A stretch of 64,000 bases of DNA, taken from positions 1 through 64,000 of the forward strand of contig NZ_VFSD01000011.1 in NCBI RefSeq assembly GCF_014332515.1, in the 5' to 3' direction. Position numbers and translations under genes: made by a program. Positions 34,686 through 43,677 of this stretch are shown in pieces. The DNA is from Pontibacter beigongshangensis (GTDB lineage Bacteria; Bacteroidota; Bacteroidia; Cytophagales; Hymenobacteraceae). The stretch's first letter is position 1; each line of letters opens with the position of its first letter. The notes below the pieces were generated by a model, which did no database searches, was not told the origin of the DNA, and worked only from the letters and a program-made list of their open reading frames with translations.

Positions 34686-35081
34686 TTAGATGATGTTCAG
34701 AAACAGCAGCTTATAGAAGAGCACCGCCACTACCGTGAGGGCCAGCACCCAGGTATATCCTATAATCCGGTGCCCCTCGCCTGATTCCGCTCTGTTCATG
34801 GTTTCGTAGGCCTGCAGTCGTGCTTCATTTACAACATCTTTCGGGAGCATCTGCCACGACAGGCTCAAGCCCAGCGCCACCACCACCACATCGTCCAGGA
34901 AGCCGAACAACACGGTCAGGTCCGGAATAAGATCTATGGGGCTAAGGGCATAGCCAATCACAAAGGCCAGTAACAGGCGAACCGGCCATTTAGCCCGTTT
35001 GTCGCGGTAAGACAAATAAATGGCGTAAATCGACGTGTTAAATTCCTGTGCTTTATGTTTAAGTTGGTATAAGTGCGTCAT
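34686..35081 (-). CDS. YkvA/DUF1232 family membrane protein
   Basis: A 131-residue protein with the DUF1232 core WPVRLLLAFVIGYALSPIDLIPD and FGFLDDVVVVALGLSL (membrane-associated), plus a C-terminal helix (IIGYTWVLALTVVAVLFYKLLF). Family function is unknown. The ATG at 35081 (MTHLYQLKHKAQ) is preferred; an ATG at 35120 adds 13 residues. A terminator follows 51 bases after the stop. It is monocistronic. Confidence 0.87.
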   Translation of the reverse strand: MTHLYQLKHKAQEFNTSIYAIYLSYRDKRAKWPVRLLLAFVIGYALSPIDLIPDLTVLFGFLDDVVVVALGLSLSWQMLPKDVVNEARLQAYETMNRAESGEGHRIIGYTWVLALTVVAVLFYKLLFLNII

Positions 35082-35198
35082 ATTGTAAGTAGCTTTCCTG
35101 TAGGTACGCACAAAGGGCATACAATAGTTACAGCCTCACAGAAAAATAACACAAGATAGATTTACTAACGACTGTTAGCCAAAGAGATAAGCGGCACA

Positions 35199-35244
35199 GA
35201 AATATTCCAATGAAAATGGCCCCTCAGAGATAACGGCTGCTGTT
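35199..35244 (+). repeat. family A repeat, copy 16
   Basis: GAAATATTCCAATGAAAATGG, given here as AATATTCCAATGAAAA, then GGCCCCTCAGAG and GGCTGCTGTT. The left end has a one-base change. Confidence 0.75.
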
Positions 35245-35380
35245 AACGCTCCTTCAAGACGCCGGATACTGGATTTTAGACGAGAAACACCCGATCCGGG
35301 TAGGCGTTAAAAGTTAAGAGTGTTGTGTATCTGGTCTTTAGAAGCTGCTATTGCATGCTTCGCTCATCAGCACATGAAGC

Positions 35381-35427
35381 CAATTATTCTAATCAGAAAG
35401 GCCCTCTGGAGGTTTCTACTGCTGCTG
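35381..35427 (+). repeat. family A repeat, copy 17
   Basis: AATTATTCTAATCAGAAAGG, CCCTCTGGAGG, TTTCTACTGCTGCTG. Complete copy, same orientation as copy 16. Confidence 0.82.
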
Positions 35428-35475
35428 ATCTGCCTTGCATGATGCCTGCAAAGGGGCCTAAAAGCAGCCGCAGGC

Positions 35476-35520
35476 CGTGGAATAGTCGGTAAGAGCGGGA
35501 ACGCTCACGCCATTATCATT
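35476..35520 (+). repeat. family B hairpin repeat, copy 2
   Basis: GTGGAATAGTCGGTAA, then GAGCGGGAACGCTC (5-bp stem, GGAA loop) and ACGCCATTATCATT. Confidence 0.6.
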
Positions 35521-35565
35521 CCTAATTTTTAATTTCTAATTTTGAATTCCTATCAAGGCGCAGCC

Positions 35566-36300
35566 CTACGCATTCCAGATAGCCCAAGCGGCTTCGGCCT
35601 GTTTGTAGAGCATGGCCAGCCCGTTGGTGACCTGGGCACCGGCAGCAGCGCCTTTTTGCATAAACTGCGTTTGCTCCGGGTTGTAGACCAGGTCGTAGAG
35701 GTAGTGCTGTGGCGTAAGCGACTCGTATGGCAGCGGCGGACAGGCATCGGTGGCCGGGTACATGCCGAGCGGAGTGGTGTTAATGATGAGCTTGTGCGTC
35801 GTCAGCAGCCCTGCCTGCACCTCCTCGTAGCTGATGGCAGACGGACCGGCGCTTCGCGATACTTGCTTGTGCGCAATGCCTAGGGCATCGAGGGCGGCTA
35901 TCACGGCTTTGGCGGCACCGCCTGTACCCAGCACCAGCGCCCTCCCCTCCTGCCCCACGGGGTAAAACTCCTCCAGCGTTTGCCTGAAGCCGATAAAGTC
36001 GGTATTGTAGCCTTTTGTCTTTCCGTTTTCTACCCGAATGGTGTTTACGGCTCCAATGGCAGCAGCGGCGGCATCCATCTCGTCCAGAAAAGGTATGACT
36101 ACTTCTTTGTATGGCACCGTTACGTTCAGCCCCGCCAGTTCCGGCTCACGCATGAGCAGTTCCGGAAACTCCGCGATCTGGTCCAGTTCATAAAGATCGT
36201 AAACAGCACCTTGAATGCCTTCGCGCTCAAACTTACCGGTAAAGTACCGCTTCGAAAAGGAGTGCCCTAACTTACGCCCGATCAACCCGAATTTTCTCAT
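35566..36300 (-). CDS. aroE: shikimate dehydrogenase
   Basis: Reduces 3-dehydroshikimate to shikimate with NADPH in aromatic amino acid synthesis. The 244-residue protein, compact like other Bacteroidota AroE, has the substrate site GHSFSKRYF near the N-terminus, NVTVPYKE with catalytic Lys65, the nucleotide-binding LVLGTGGAAKAV and the C-terminal NGLAMLYKQAEAAWAIW. It is monocistronic with repeat-filled flanks. Confidence 0.95.
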   Translation of the reverse strand: MRKFGLIGRKLGHSFSKRYFTGKFEREGIQGAVYDLYELDQIAEFPELLMREPELAGLNVTVPYKEVVIPFLDEMDAAAAAIGAVNTIRVENGKTKGYNTDFIGFRQTLEEFYPVGQEGRALVLGTGGAAKAVIAALDALGIAHKQVSRSAGPSAISYEEVQAGLLTTHKLIINTTPLGMYPATDACPPLPYESLTPQHYLYDLVYNPEQTQFMQKGAAAGAQVTNGLAMLYKQAEAAWAIWNA

Positions 36301-36338
36301 TTTACCTTATTGATTAACATTTATACCAAATAAGCTTC

Positions 36339-36436
36339 GCCAAATTTAATATTCAAAATAGAAATTATGGCAGATAGGCTATCCGGCAACTTTACAAGCC
36401 TGGACCATTTCTAAAAATAAAACTGGAGGAGTGCTA
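36339..36436 (+). repeat. family C repeat, copy 2
   Basis: Contains AGAAATTATGGCAGATAGGC, ACTTTACAAGCCTGG and AAACTGGAGGAGTGC; aligned with the copies at 14313 and 48039. Confidence 0.6.
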
Positions 36437-36495
36437 AGTACACTCAAGTGAGTATTGCCCTATCAGTAGGAGTAGAAGAAACAGGCTGCATAACC

Positions 36496-36540
36496 GAATT
36501 ATTCTAATGAAAATACCCCTCCGGAGGTTCTGATGCTGCA
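36496..36540 (+). repeat. family A repeat, copy 18
   Basis: GAATTATTCTAATGAAAAT, ACCCCTCCGGAGG, TTCTGATGCTGCA. Complete copy. Confidence 0.85.
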
Positions 36541-36651
36541 GCTACAGCCCTGCAAGCGACATCATTTATTCGGATGTTTTTCTCGCCCCAGTCATTTAAC
36601 TTCCCCAAAATGAATGTGCCTGCATAAGGTTTCCCAGGCGGCCAGAGCCCT

Positions 36652-36695
36652 CAGAATAGTCGTCGCGGGCGAGGACGCCCGCGCCATCATCATTT
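36652..36695 (+). repeat. family B hairpin repeat, copy 3
   Basis: CAGAATAGTCGTC, then GCGGGCGAGGACGCCCGC (7-bp stem, AGGA loop) and GCCATCATCATTT. The strongest stem of the three. Confidence 0.65.
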
Positions 36696-36732
36696 CTAAT
36701 GTTGGATCTCTAATTATTCAGCTGACGCAGCC

Positions 36733-37719
36733 TTAGACTTTTTTGGTGTCGTCGTCTGTAATAAGATCGATGAGATATACCAGCGCAAACCCTGCCACAG
36801 CCAGCAGCACGCCGTAGAGCAGATAGGGTTCCTGCCCTGTAAGCTGCAGATAATCCGTTGGGAGCACATTTTCCTGCACCAGCGGCTTTACCACGCCATG
36901 GCGGTCGGTGTAGGTGGTGATGGTTTCTTTCCAGGGCCATACCTTGTTCAGCGACCCGATCATGAAGCCTGTGAGCAATGCCACAGTAAGGTTGTGGTAG
37001 CGCTTCAGCATCCAGTTGAGCACGTGCGAGAAAGCCAGGATACCGGTTACACAGCCCACTGCAAAAGTGGCCACCACATCAATCCGCAGATCCTTCACGG
37101 CATTCAAAATAAACTCGTACTTGGCCAGCAGCACCAGCAAAAAGCTGCCGGAGATGCCCGGCAGGATCATGGCGCAGATCGCAATGGCCCCCGACAGGAA
37201 AATAAACCAGTAGGCCTCCGGGGTCTGCGTGGGCGACATGACCGTAATAAAATACGCCGCCACCGTACCCACCAGCCCGGCCAAGACCACGGCACCATTC
37301 CAGCGGGTTATTTTTTTGCTTACTACCACGGCCGAGGCCACAATAAGCCCGAAAAAGAAGGCCCACAGCATTTCAGGATAGGTTTCGAGCAGGTACAGGA
37401 TAAGCCGCGACAAAGAGGCCACAGAGAAAAGGATGCCTGACAGGAGCACCACCAGGAAGGTACCGTTGATGTGCTTCCAGAAACCTGCAAAATTGAGCCG
37501 GGCCAGCAACCGAACCGCTTCGCCGTTTACCGACCGGATAGAGCCAAGTAGTTCTTCGTAGATGCCTGTGATAAAGGCAATTGTTCCGCCAGACACGCCC
37601 GGCACCACATCAGCGGCTCCCATGCTTGCGCCTTTGGAGAAGAGCAACAGGTACTCTTTCAGCGTTCTGTTCTTCCTGTCAGAAGTTCTTTTTTCCTTGG
37701 TAGATGATGGATTTGACAT
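36733..37719 (-). CDS. DUF368 family inner-membrane protein
   Basis: A 328-residue polytopic membrane protein with about 8-9 helices. The family hallmark GAADVVPGVSGGTIAFITGIYEELL, cut here to GAADVVPGVSGGTIAF, lies at residues 34-49 and a second related segment AMILPGISGSFLLVLLAKY lies in the middle, an internal repeat. Family members have been linked to transport of undecaprenyl-phosphate across the membrane, so a role in lipid-carrier recycling is possible. The start is the ATG at 37719. Monocistronic. Confidence 0.88.
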   Translation of the reverse strand: MSNPSSTKEKRTSDRKNRTLKEYLLLFSKGASMGAADVVPGVSGGTIAFITGIYEELLGSIRSVNGEAVRLLARLNFAGFWKHINGTFLVVLLSGILFSVASLSRLILYLLETYPEMLWAFFFGLIVASAVVVSKKITRWNGAVVLAGLVGTVAAYFITVMSPTQTPEAYWFIFLSGAIAICAMILPGISGSFLLVLLAKYEFILNAVKDLRIDVVATFAVGCVTGILAFSHVLNWMLKRYHNLTVALLTGFMIGSLNKVWPWKETITTYTDRHGVVKPLVQENVLPTDYLQLTGQEPYLLYGVLLAVAGFALVYLIDLITDDDTKKV

Positions 37720-37889
37720 ATGACGTTAGGCGCTAAGGTGCTGCGCCAGGTTTAGATGTTAAAAATTATAAACGATACGCAGGTGATGTTTTCCTAACTA
37801 AAATTGCTTTAACCTTTTCCGATTATCAGGATCGAGCCACAGTGTCACCCTAAACTCGCTTGTAGTACAGCATTGACTGCGGCACCAGG

Positions 37890-37944
37890 CAATTATTCTA
37901 ATCAAAACAGCCCTCCGTAGGCAATTTCTCCTGCTGGTGCTGCT
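37890..37944 (+). repeat. family A repeat, copy 19
   Basis: CAATTATTCTAATCAAAAC, AGCCCTCCGTAGG, then CTCCTGCTGGTGCTGCT. Shares the AATCAAAA variant with copies 9 and 10. Confidence 0.8.
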
Positions 37945-38015
37945 CCTGTCTGCTTCTTGCGCAGGATGTGGCAGCCAGCCAAAGCGCCTGAGGCAGGCCT
38001 TTTGTTGCTACAAAA

Positions 38016-38047
38016 AAATTGCCCGTCCTTTTTCCGACGGGCAATTT
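38016..38047 (-). terminator. terminator of the TPR-comA operon
   Basis: AAATTGCCCGTC and GACGGGCAATTT pair around an 8-base loop; on the minus strand a run of seven T follows. Confidence 0.88.
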
Positions 38048-38086
38048 ATGGTTTTATCCTGATATTTTATAATACAAGAGAATTTC

Positions 38087-38860
38087 TTAGCAAGACTTGT
38101 CGAGGTCTAAAAACTGTGAAAATGTGTCGCCTCGCAGCCCCAGGCGGATGGTCTCGAGTGGCACCACTTCGCTTGGCGCAATGTTGCCTAAGTTCACGTT
38201 TGTTCCAAGCAGCTTAATAAACCACACCTGCTGCGCTTTCTGTGGTGCCTCCCACAGAATCTTTTCAAAAGGCACTTTGGTCAGGATCTCTTCCACCAGG
38301 CCGCTCCGCACCTCGCCGGTAGAGCGGAAGAGGCCAACGTTACCGCCCTCGCGGGCCTCGCCGATTACTTTCCAGGCGCCGGCGTCCAGCTCTTTCTGCA
38401 TCAGCTGTATCCACATATAGGGCGGTATGATCTTGGCGTCGTCCTTAGACCCCACTTCCGACAGCACAGTTACCTGTTCGGCCAGCGTGCGGATATACTC
38501 GCACTTTTTATCATGCTCCATCTCCAGCGACCCGTCCGACACCTCTGCGAAGGTCATCTGGTACTTGTCAAGCACGCGGCGGTAATCGTCGAACTGGTTG
38601 CGGATAACGAATGCCTCGAAAAGGGTGCCCCCAAAGTAAACCGGAATGCCGGCCGCTTTAAACACATCCAGCTTTTTCTGCAGGTTAGGCACTACGTAAG
38701 ACGTGGCCCAGCCGAGCTTCACGATATCAACATACTCGCCGGCTACTTCTATGAAGTCTTCTACTTCACGGATGCTCAGGCCTTTGTCCATGGCCATGGT
38801 AAACCCCCGCTCGCGAGGTTTCGGCTCGCGCTGCGGCACGTTTTTAAGGGTATAGTTCAT
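38087..38860 (-). CDS. comA: phosphosulfolactate synthase (ComA family)
   Basis: Joins sulfite to phosphoenolpyruvate to give (R)-2-phospho-3-sulfolactate. In methanogens this is the first step of coenzyme M synthesis; in Bacillus it leads to sulfolactate. The 257-residue protein shows the family's TIM-barrel segments KPRERGFTMAMDKGL, YVDIVKLGWATSYV, PVYFGGTLFEAFV, VIGEAREGGNVGLF and LLGTNVNLGNIAPSEV. It follows the TPR gene by 6 bases. No other coenzyme M gene is nearby, so the product may feed sulfolactate or sulfonolipid synthesis (inference). Confidence 0.9.
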   Translation of the reverse strand: MNYTLKNVPQREPKPRERGFTMAMDKGLSIREVEDFIEVAGEYVDIVKLGWATSYVVPNLQKKLDVFKAAGIPVYFGGTLFEAFVIRNQFDDYRRVLDKYQMTFAEVSDGSLEMEHDKKCEYIRTLAEQVTVLSEVGSKDDAKIIPPYMWIQLMQKELDAGAWKVIGEAREGGNVGLFRSTGEVRSGLVEEILTKVPFEKILWEAPQKAQQVWFIKLLGTNVNLGNIAPSEVVPLETIRLGLRGDTFSQFLDLDKSC

Positions 38861-38866
38861 TTAATT

Positions 38867-40264
38867 TTATTTGCGGTACTGGTCAATTAATCTGGCTAAG
38901 GCACGCTGCGACTCAAGCTCCGGGAAGAATTCGAACAGCAGTTTGTGTTTATTAAAATCCAAAATTAAACCATTTTCCAAATAATTGTACGCCTCCTTGT
39001 ATTTTCCTGCAGAAAGCATGTAGGCGCAAGCCCTGTAATATAGCTCTGCTTCGTCTGGTTGCAGTTCTATGGCGTTTAAAATAATCTCGGTGGCCTCCTC
39101 AAAATTTCCCTGTTCAAACAGAATAATGGACCAGTTGAGGTAAATGTCTTTGTCGCCGGGCTGAATTTCGGCGGCGCGCTCGTAGCTCTCCAGCGCCGAC
39201 ACCACATGCCCCACATGGTACTCGGCGGCGGCCAGCGCCACCCAGTAATCCACGCTGTCTTCGTAGAGGTTCACCGCTTTCCGGAAGAAATGCACGGCCT
39301 CGTACCATTTGCCCTGCGCATCCAGAATAATGCCGATCCCGAACCAGGCCTCATCCATGGTCTGGTCCAGGTCTATGGATTTCTGGTAATACCGCCTCGA
39401 CAGGTCCCACTGGTTTAGCTTTTCGTAGCACTCGCCAATGTTGCAATACACCTCCGCTGATGGCGGACCGTGCTCGAGCATGGCATTAAACGCCTCTATG
39501 GCCTTGGTATACTCGCCCAAAAACACATAGGCGTTGGCCATGTTGTTGTAAGCGGTAATAAAATCGGGCTTGATAAGGGTAGAGTAGTCGTAGGCGGCAA
39601 TGGCTTTGTCGTAGTTGCCGAGTTTGTTGTACACGTTGCCCAGGTTAAACCAGGCTACATACGAGTATGGGTCGGCATCTACAAATTCTTGGAAAAACGG
39701 CAGTTCCTCGCGCATATTGCCGGTAATCTCCATACAATACACCACCTCTTGCATGGCCGCCTCATTTTCTACATTCAGGGCGATACACTTTTTGTAATAT
39801 TTAATGGCAGAGGCAAACTTGCCCCAGGTCTGGTAGGCCAGGCCAATGTTAAAGAAAATATCGTCGCGGTCCTCGGCAAAGGCCAGGGCTTTCTTAAACT
39901 GGTCGATGGCATCGCGGTAATCGCCGCGCTGGGTAAATATGATGCCCCGTGTGAGGAACACATCGGGGTTCTGCACCTCTACTTCTGCCACCTGCTCAAT
40001 AAGGGTAAGGGCCTCGTCGAAACTGCCGGACATGGCCAGCAGCTGCGCCTTGTCTATGAGCAGCTCGTTTGAGAAAGGATACTGCGCAAGCGCAGAGTCG
40101 CAGGCGATAATCGCCTTTTTATAATCGAAATTGGCCGTATAGTGGTCAATTATGTATTCAAAGTCATTCAGGTCGAAAAAAGCAGTTTCACTGCTTCCCA
40201 GCATCTGTTCGAACCGCTGTATCAGTTCAAGTTCCTCGCTGTGTTCGTCAAAGTTTTCTTTCAT
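38867..40264 (-). CDS. tetratricopeptide repeat protein
   Basis: A 465-residue protein without a signal peptide, made almost wholly of TPR units (about 11-12). The repeats are spaced 34 residues apart with consensus W-x3-G-x2-Y/L-x2-Q/K-x2-Y-x2-A, for example YVAWFNLGNVYNKLGNYDKA and EVYCNIGECYEKLNQWDLS. Such proteins act as protein-binding scaffolds; no catalytic domain is present. It is transcribed just ahead of comA. An ATG at 40264 is preferred to an upstream TTG. Confidence 0.9.
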   Translation of the reverse strand: MKENFDEHSEELELIQRFEQMLGSSETAFFDLNDFEYIIDHYTANFDYKKAIIACDSALAQYPFSNELLIDKAQLLAMSGSFDEALTLIEQVAEVEVQNPDVFLTRGIIFTQRGDYRDAIDQFKKALAFAEDRDDIFFNIGLAYQTWGKFASAIKYYKKCIALNVENEAAMQEVVYCMEITGNMREELPFFQEFVDADPYSYVAWFNLGNVYNKLGNYDKAIAAYDYSTLIKPDFITAYNNMANAYVFLGEYTKAIEAFNAMLEHGPPSAEVYCNIGECYEKLNQWDLSRRYYQKSIDLDQTMDEAWFGIGIILDAQGKWYEAVHFFRKAVNLYEDSVDYWVALAAAEYHVGHVVSALESYERAAEIQPGDKDIYLNWSIILFEQGNFEEATEIILNAIELQPDEAELYYRACAYMLSAGKYKEAYNYLENGLILDFNKHKLLFEFFPELESQRALARLIDQYRK

Positions 40265-40330
40265 CTCCAAAATCCAACAAGCTGCCTAAAAGCAAGCTCT
40301 TTCTTATTACATTTTATGACAGCAAATAGT

Positions 40331-41326
40331 TTAGAGTGCCTCTGCTGTTTCAGAGCGCTTGCCTGCCGCGAGCAATCGGCTGCAGCACCAGGCGATGGTC
40401 TCCCCCAAGGGCCTGAACTCTATATTTATGGCTTGTTTTACTTTCTCGTTGCTGAACAGATGGCTTTTGCCGGCTAAACGTGCCGTGTCTTTAGTGATGA
40501 GTGGCCTTCTGCCCGTAACCACGGCGAGCGCATGCTCCAGTCGCCAGATCACTTCTGCAAAGGCAGGTATTACTTTGTGCGATGGGGCCTTTTTTCCGAG
40601 GCAGTGCGCCACCTGCTCAAAAAAGATTTTGTACTCCATCTGTTCTGCGTTTAATATAAATCTTTCTGCCGAAATATCCGAGAAGGTCAGCCGGAGCATG
40701 GCCTCCACCACATCGCGTACATCCACAAAATTAGCACTTCCTCCTGTGTAGAACGGCTTCTCGTCAAAAACATATTTTAAGAGGCGGGTACTGCTGCGGT
40801 TCCAGTCGGCAGGGCCCAGCACCACCGAGGGGTTTACGATCACGGCCTTTAGCCCCTCTGCCACACCGCGCCACACTTCGAGCTCGCCAAAATATTTTGA
40901 GCTGGCGTAGGCCGAATGCTCCTCGGCCTGGTCCCACTTGTTTTTCTCCGACAAAACTGATGCCGTTTTGGAGCGCCCGATCGCCGCGATGGAGCTGACG
41001 TGGCAAAGCTTAATGTTTCCTACTTCCAGGCAGGCATCGACTATGTTAGCGGTGCCCTCCACGTTTACCTGCTTCAGCAGCTCCTCGTCCTGAGGTGCAT
41101 ACGACACCAGCCCCGCACAATGGAACACGTACTGCACCCCTTGCAGTGCCTCCCGCAGCAGGCTCGGGTCCAGGATATCGCCCTCCAGCCACAGCACTTT
41201 ATCTCCTCCTTCCACTGCCGGAATGCGGCCCCTGTACAAGGCCTTTACTATATGCCCCTGCGCCACCAGCGCCGGAATTAAATAACTGCCTATCAGGCCA
41301 CTGCCACCTGTCACGAATACCGTCAT
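40331..41326 (-). CDS. NAD-dependent epimerase/dehydratase family protein
   Basis: A 331-residue extended short-chain dehydrogenase. The nucleotide-binding motif TGGSGLIG is at residues 6-13, the DVYFHCAGLVSYAP region follows (seen as VQYVFHCAGLVSY), and the catalytic YASSK is at about residue 144. The C-terminal substrate domain is typical of epimerases acting on nucleotide sugars or of dihydroflavonol-reductase-like enzymes. The substrate is not identifiable. The next gene on the same strand, upstream, is the PHP-type phosphatase (gap 22 bases). Confidence 0.9.
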   Translation of the reverse strand: MTVFVTGGSGLIGSYLIPALVAQGHIVKALYRGRIPAVEGGDKVLWLEGDILDPSLLREALQGVQYVFHCAGLVSYAPQDEELLKQVNVEGTANIVDACLEVGNIKLCHVSSIAAIGRSKTASVLSEKNKWDQAEEHSAYASSKYFGELEVWRGVAEGLKAVIVNPSVVLGPADWNRSSTRLLKYVFDEKPFYTGGSANFVDVRDVVEAMLRLTFSDISAERFILNAEQMEYKIFFEQVAHCLGKKAPSHKVIPAFAEVIWRLEHALAVVTGRRPLITKDTARLAGKSHLFSNEKVKQAINIEFRPLGETIAWCCSRLLAAGKRSETAEAL

Positions 41327-41348
41327 AGCCAAAATATCAGGGGGATGA

Positions 41349-42092
41349 TTACAGTTGGTTGTTACGCAGGTTAAGTGCCAGCGCTTTATGAATATATTTG
41401 CAGTTCAGCACTTTATGCACGGAAGCAATATGTTTAATGGTGTGGGCGTCGGTGCCGAGAAAATCTACCATGCCATCATCTACCAGCCGCTCCGCCATGG
41501 TACGGGCCTGACCGGAGTAATATCCTACCAGTGAGTTCAGGTTAATCTGAAAAAGCACCCCTTTCTCGCGCAAGGCTACCAGCTCGTGGTACTTGCCATA
41601 GAAATAGGAGTAGCGCTCCGGGTGGGCCAGCACGGGCTTATAGCCCTGGGTACGCATCAGGAACACAGCCTCTTTCAGGTTCAGCGGCTCGTTCAGGAAA
41701 GATGTCTCGAACAGGAGGTAATTGTCTCCGAAGGTCAGCAATTCCTCTTTCGCCTCCAGCTTGTTCACAAAGCCCTCGTCCAGGTAATGTTCTGCGGCGC
41801 AGGCCAGCTCCATATCTATTTTTGCCTCTGCCACGGCGTGCTGCAGCATTCTAAGCCGTTCTCTGATACCGGCCGGTGTGTTTCTGTAAAAGTCACTCAT
41901 AATGTGCGGCGTCATGATCAGTTTCCGGTAGCCCAGCGCCTGCATGGCCCGCACCAACTCAAGCGATTGCTCCAGGTTCTCTGCGCCATCGTCAAGCCCG
42001 GGCAAAATATGAGAATGCATATCTACTTCCAGGCAAGCCAGCGAAGCTTCCTCCACAGCAGCACCAAATAAGTCTTTTAAAAACTGTATCAT
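41349..42092 (-). CDS. PHP-domain tyrosine phosphatase (YwqE/CpsB type)
   Basis: A 247-residue metal-dependent phosphatase of the CpsB/CapC/YwqE family. The N-terminal metal site DMHSHILPGLDDGA is at residues 24-37, with later ligands in TPHIMSDFY, AAEHYLDEGF, LAHPERYSYFY and LGTDAHTIKH. In other bacteria these enzymes dephosphorylate tyrosine kinases that control capsular polysaccharide export. No kinase gene is adjacent. It lies upstream of the epimerase, possibly in the same transcript. Confidence 0.9.
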   Translation of the reverse strand: MIQFLKDLFGAAVEEASLACLEVDMHSHILPGLDDGAENLEQSLELVRAMQALGYRKLIMTPHIMSDFYRNTPAGIRERLRMLQHAVAEAKIDMELACAAEHYLDEGFVNKLEAKEELLTFGDNYLLFETSFLNEPLNLKEAVFLMRTQGYKPVLAHPERYSYFYGKYHELVALREKGVLFQINLNSLVGYYSGQARTMAERLVDDGMVDFLGTDAHTIKHIASVHKVLNCKYIHKALALNLRNNQL

Positions 42093-42370
42093 CGAACAAT
42101 ATTAGTGTAACAACACCAGAATGACCCGCTTGAGGTTGCCACATTTACGCAAATATATGGGTAATATATTGCAATTATACCTTTTGGCAAAATAAGCGAA
42201 ATCTATCGGCAGGCCTCCTTCCTACAACTATTCCGGTGAAGCAGCGTCTATAATATCCTCTATACTTAATAGAAGATTATGCAGTTTTAGTTAAATTTCA
42301 AATCGGGCAAACATGGCACTGTTCCTTGCCGTTATATACGCGACTTGCACACCCTCTACAATCTAAACTC

Positions 42371-43510
42371 ATGGAATTATCAACAACAGAAAATCAGCGT
42401 ATGATCGCTGACATGATCCGGGACTTTGGCACCAAACATATTCGCCCTTTTATGCGCCAATGGGACGAGAGCCAGGAATTTCCGGTGGACGTGTTTAAAG
42501 AACTGGGCAAGCTCGGGCTAATGGGCGTGCTGGTGCCTGCAGAGTTTGGCGGCTCCGGCTTCGGCTACCTGGAGTATGTTACCGCTATTGCCGAGCTGTC
42601 TAAAATAGACGGCTCCATCGGTCTGTCTATGGCCGCCCACAACTCTTTATGCACCGGCCACATACTGCAGTTTGCCAACGACGCTCAGAAAAAGAAGTAC
42701 TTGCCTAAGCTTGCCACCGCCGAATGGATTGGCGCCTGGGGCCTTACCGAACCTAACACAGGCTCCGATGCCGGCAACATGCGCACCGTGGCCGTGCAGG
42801 ACGGCGACCACTGGGTGATAAACGGCGCCAAGAACTTTATTACGCACGGTAAGTCGGGGCAGGTGGCGGTGGTAATTGTGCGCACCGGCGAAACGGGCGA
42901 CTCGAGGGGCATGACGGCCTTTATTATAGAGAAAGGAACACCTGGTTTTAGCGCAGGCCGCAAAGAAGACAAGATGGGCATGCGTGCCTCCGAAACCACG
43001 GAGCTTGTTTTCCAGGATTGCCGCGTGCACCAAGACCAGGTGCTGGGCAATGTGGGCGAAGGCTTTATACAGGCCATGAAGGTGCTGGATGGTGGCCGGA
43101 TCTCGATTGCGGCGCTCTCGCTGGGCATCGCCCAGGGCGCTTTTGAGGCCGCACTGGCCTACTCGCAGGAGCGACAGCAGTTCAACCAGCCTATCTCCTC
43201 TTTTCAGGGCATCTCGTTTAAGCTGGCCGATATGGCCACGGAGATCGAGGCGGCTTCGCTGCTCACCTACCAGGCGGCCGACATGAAAAACCGGGGACTC
43301 GATGTGAACAAGGAATCGGCGATGGCGAAGTACTATGCCTCGGAGGTGGCCGTGCGGGCTGCTAACGAAGCCTTGCAAATTTTCGGGGGCTACGGCTTTA
43401 CAAAAGATTACCCGGCCGAGAAGTTTTACCGCGATGCAAAGCTGTGCACTATAGGCGAAGGAACCAGCGAGATCCAGAAACTTGTGATAGCAAGGGCGAT
43501 CCTGAAGTAA
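42371..43510 (+). CDS. acyl-CoA dehydrogenase
   Basis: A 379-residue FAD-dependent acyl-CoA dehydrogenase of beta-oxidation or amino-acid catabolism. It starts at MELSTTENQRMIADMIRDF. It has the FAD/substrate segments GAWGLTEPNTGSDAGN, WVINGAKNFITHG, and the C-terminal FGGYGFTKDYPAEKFYRDAK and GEGTSEIQKLVIAR; the catalytic glutamate lies in GEGTSEI. Length and motifs match short/medium-chain family members. The ATG at 42371 is chosen over a TTG 45 bases upstream. Electron-transfer flavoprotein genes are not in this window. Confidence 0.95.
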   Translation: MELSTTENQRMIADMIRDFGTKHIRPFMRQWDESQEFPVDVFKELGKLGLMGVLVPAEFGGSGFGYLEYVTAIAELSKIDGSIGLSMAAHNSLCTGHILQFANDAQKKKYLPKLATAEWIGAWGLTEPNTGSDAGNMRTVAVQDGDHWVINGAKNFITHGKSGQVAVVIVRTGETGDSRGMTAFIIEKGTPGFSAGRKEDKMGMRASETTELVFQDCRVHQDQVLGNVGEGFIQAMKVLDGGRISIAALSLGIAQGAFEAALAYSQERQQFNQPISSFQGISFKLADMATEIEAASLLTYQAADMKNRGLDVNKESAMAKYYASEVAVRAANEALQIFGGYGFTKDYPAEKFYRDAKLCTIGEGTSEIQKLVIARAILK

Positions 43511-43611
43511 CATTTTTGGCAAAAGTATCGTCAAAATATAGTTGCCCCAGTGCTGATGGGGCGGCAGAAAGGACCTATTGCATAGAGCGGATAAAATATT
43601 TTACCAATCTA

Positions 43612-43643
43612 TTGATTTTTAAGCAGAAACTTTCGTAAATTTG
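43612..43643 (+). promoter_or_regulatory. promoter of the rpsU-xer-hpf cluster
   Basis: TTG at 43612-43614 and TAAATTTG at 43636-43643 are separated by 21 bases, matching the Bacteroidota -33/-7 pattern. The rpsU start is 35 bases further on. Confidence 0.65.
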
Positions 43644-43677
43644 CAGCCTTAATACCTGAAGAAGAAATTAAAAAAAT

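Larger units (their letters stand above)
35082..35565. other. gene-free gap with family A and B repeats
   Basis: About 480 bases holding family A copies at 35199 and 35381 and a family B copy at 35476. No gene is supported. Confidence 0.7.
36301..36732. other. gene-free gap with family A, B and C repeats
   Basis: About 430 bases holding family C copy 2 (36339), family A copy 18 (36496) and family B copy 3 (36652). No gene is supported. Confidence 0.7.
37720..38086. other. gap with family A repeat and comA terminator
   Basis: About 370 bases without a gene. It holds family A copy 19 and the terminator at 38016. Confidence 0.6.
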
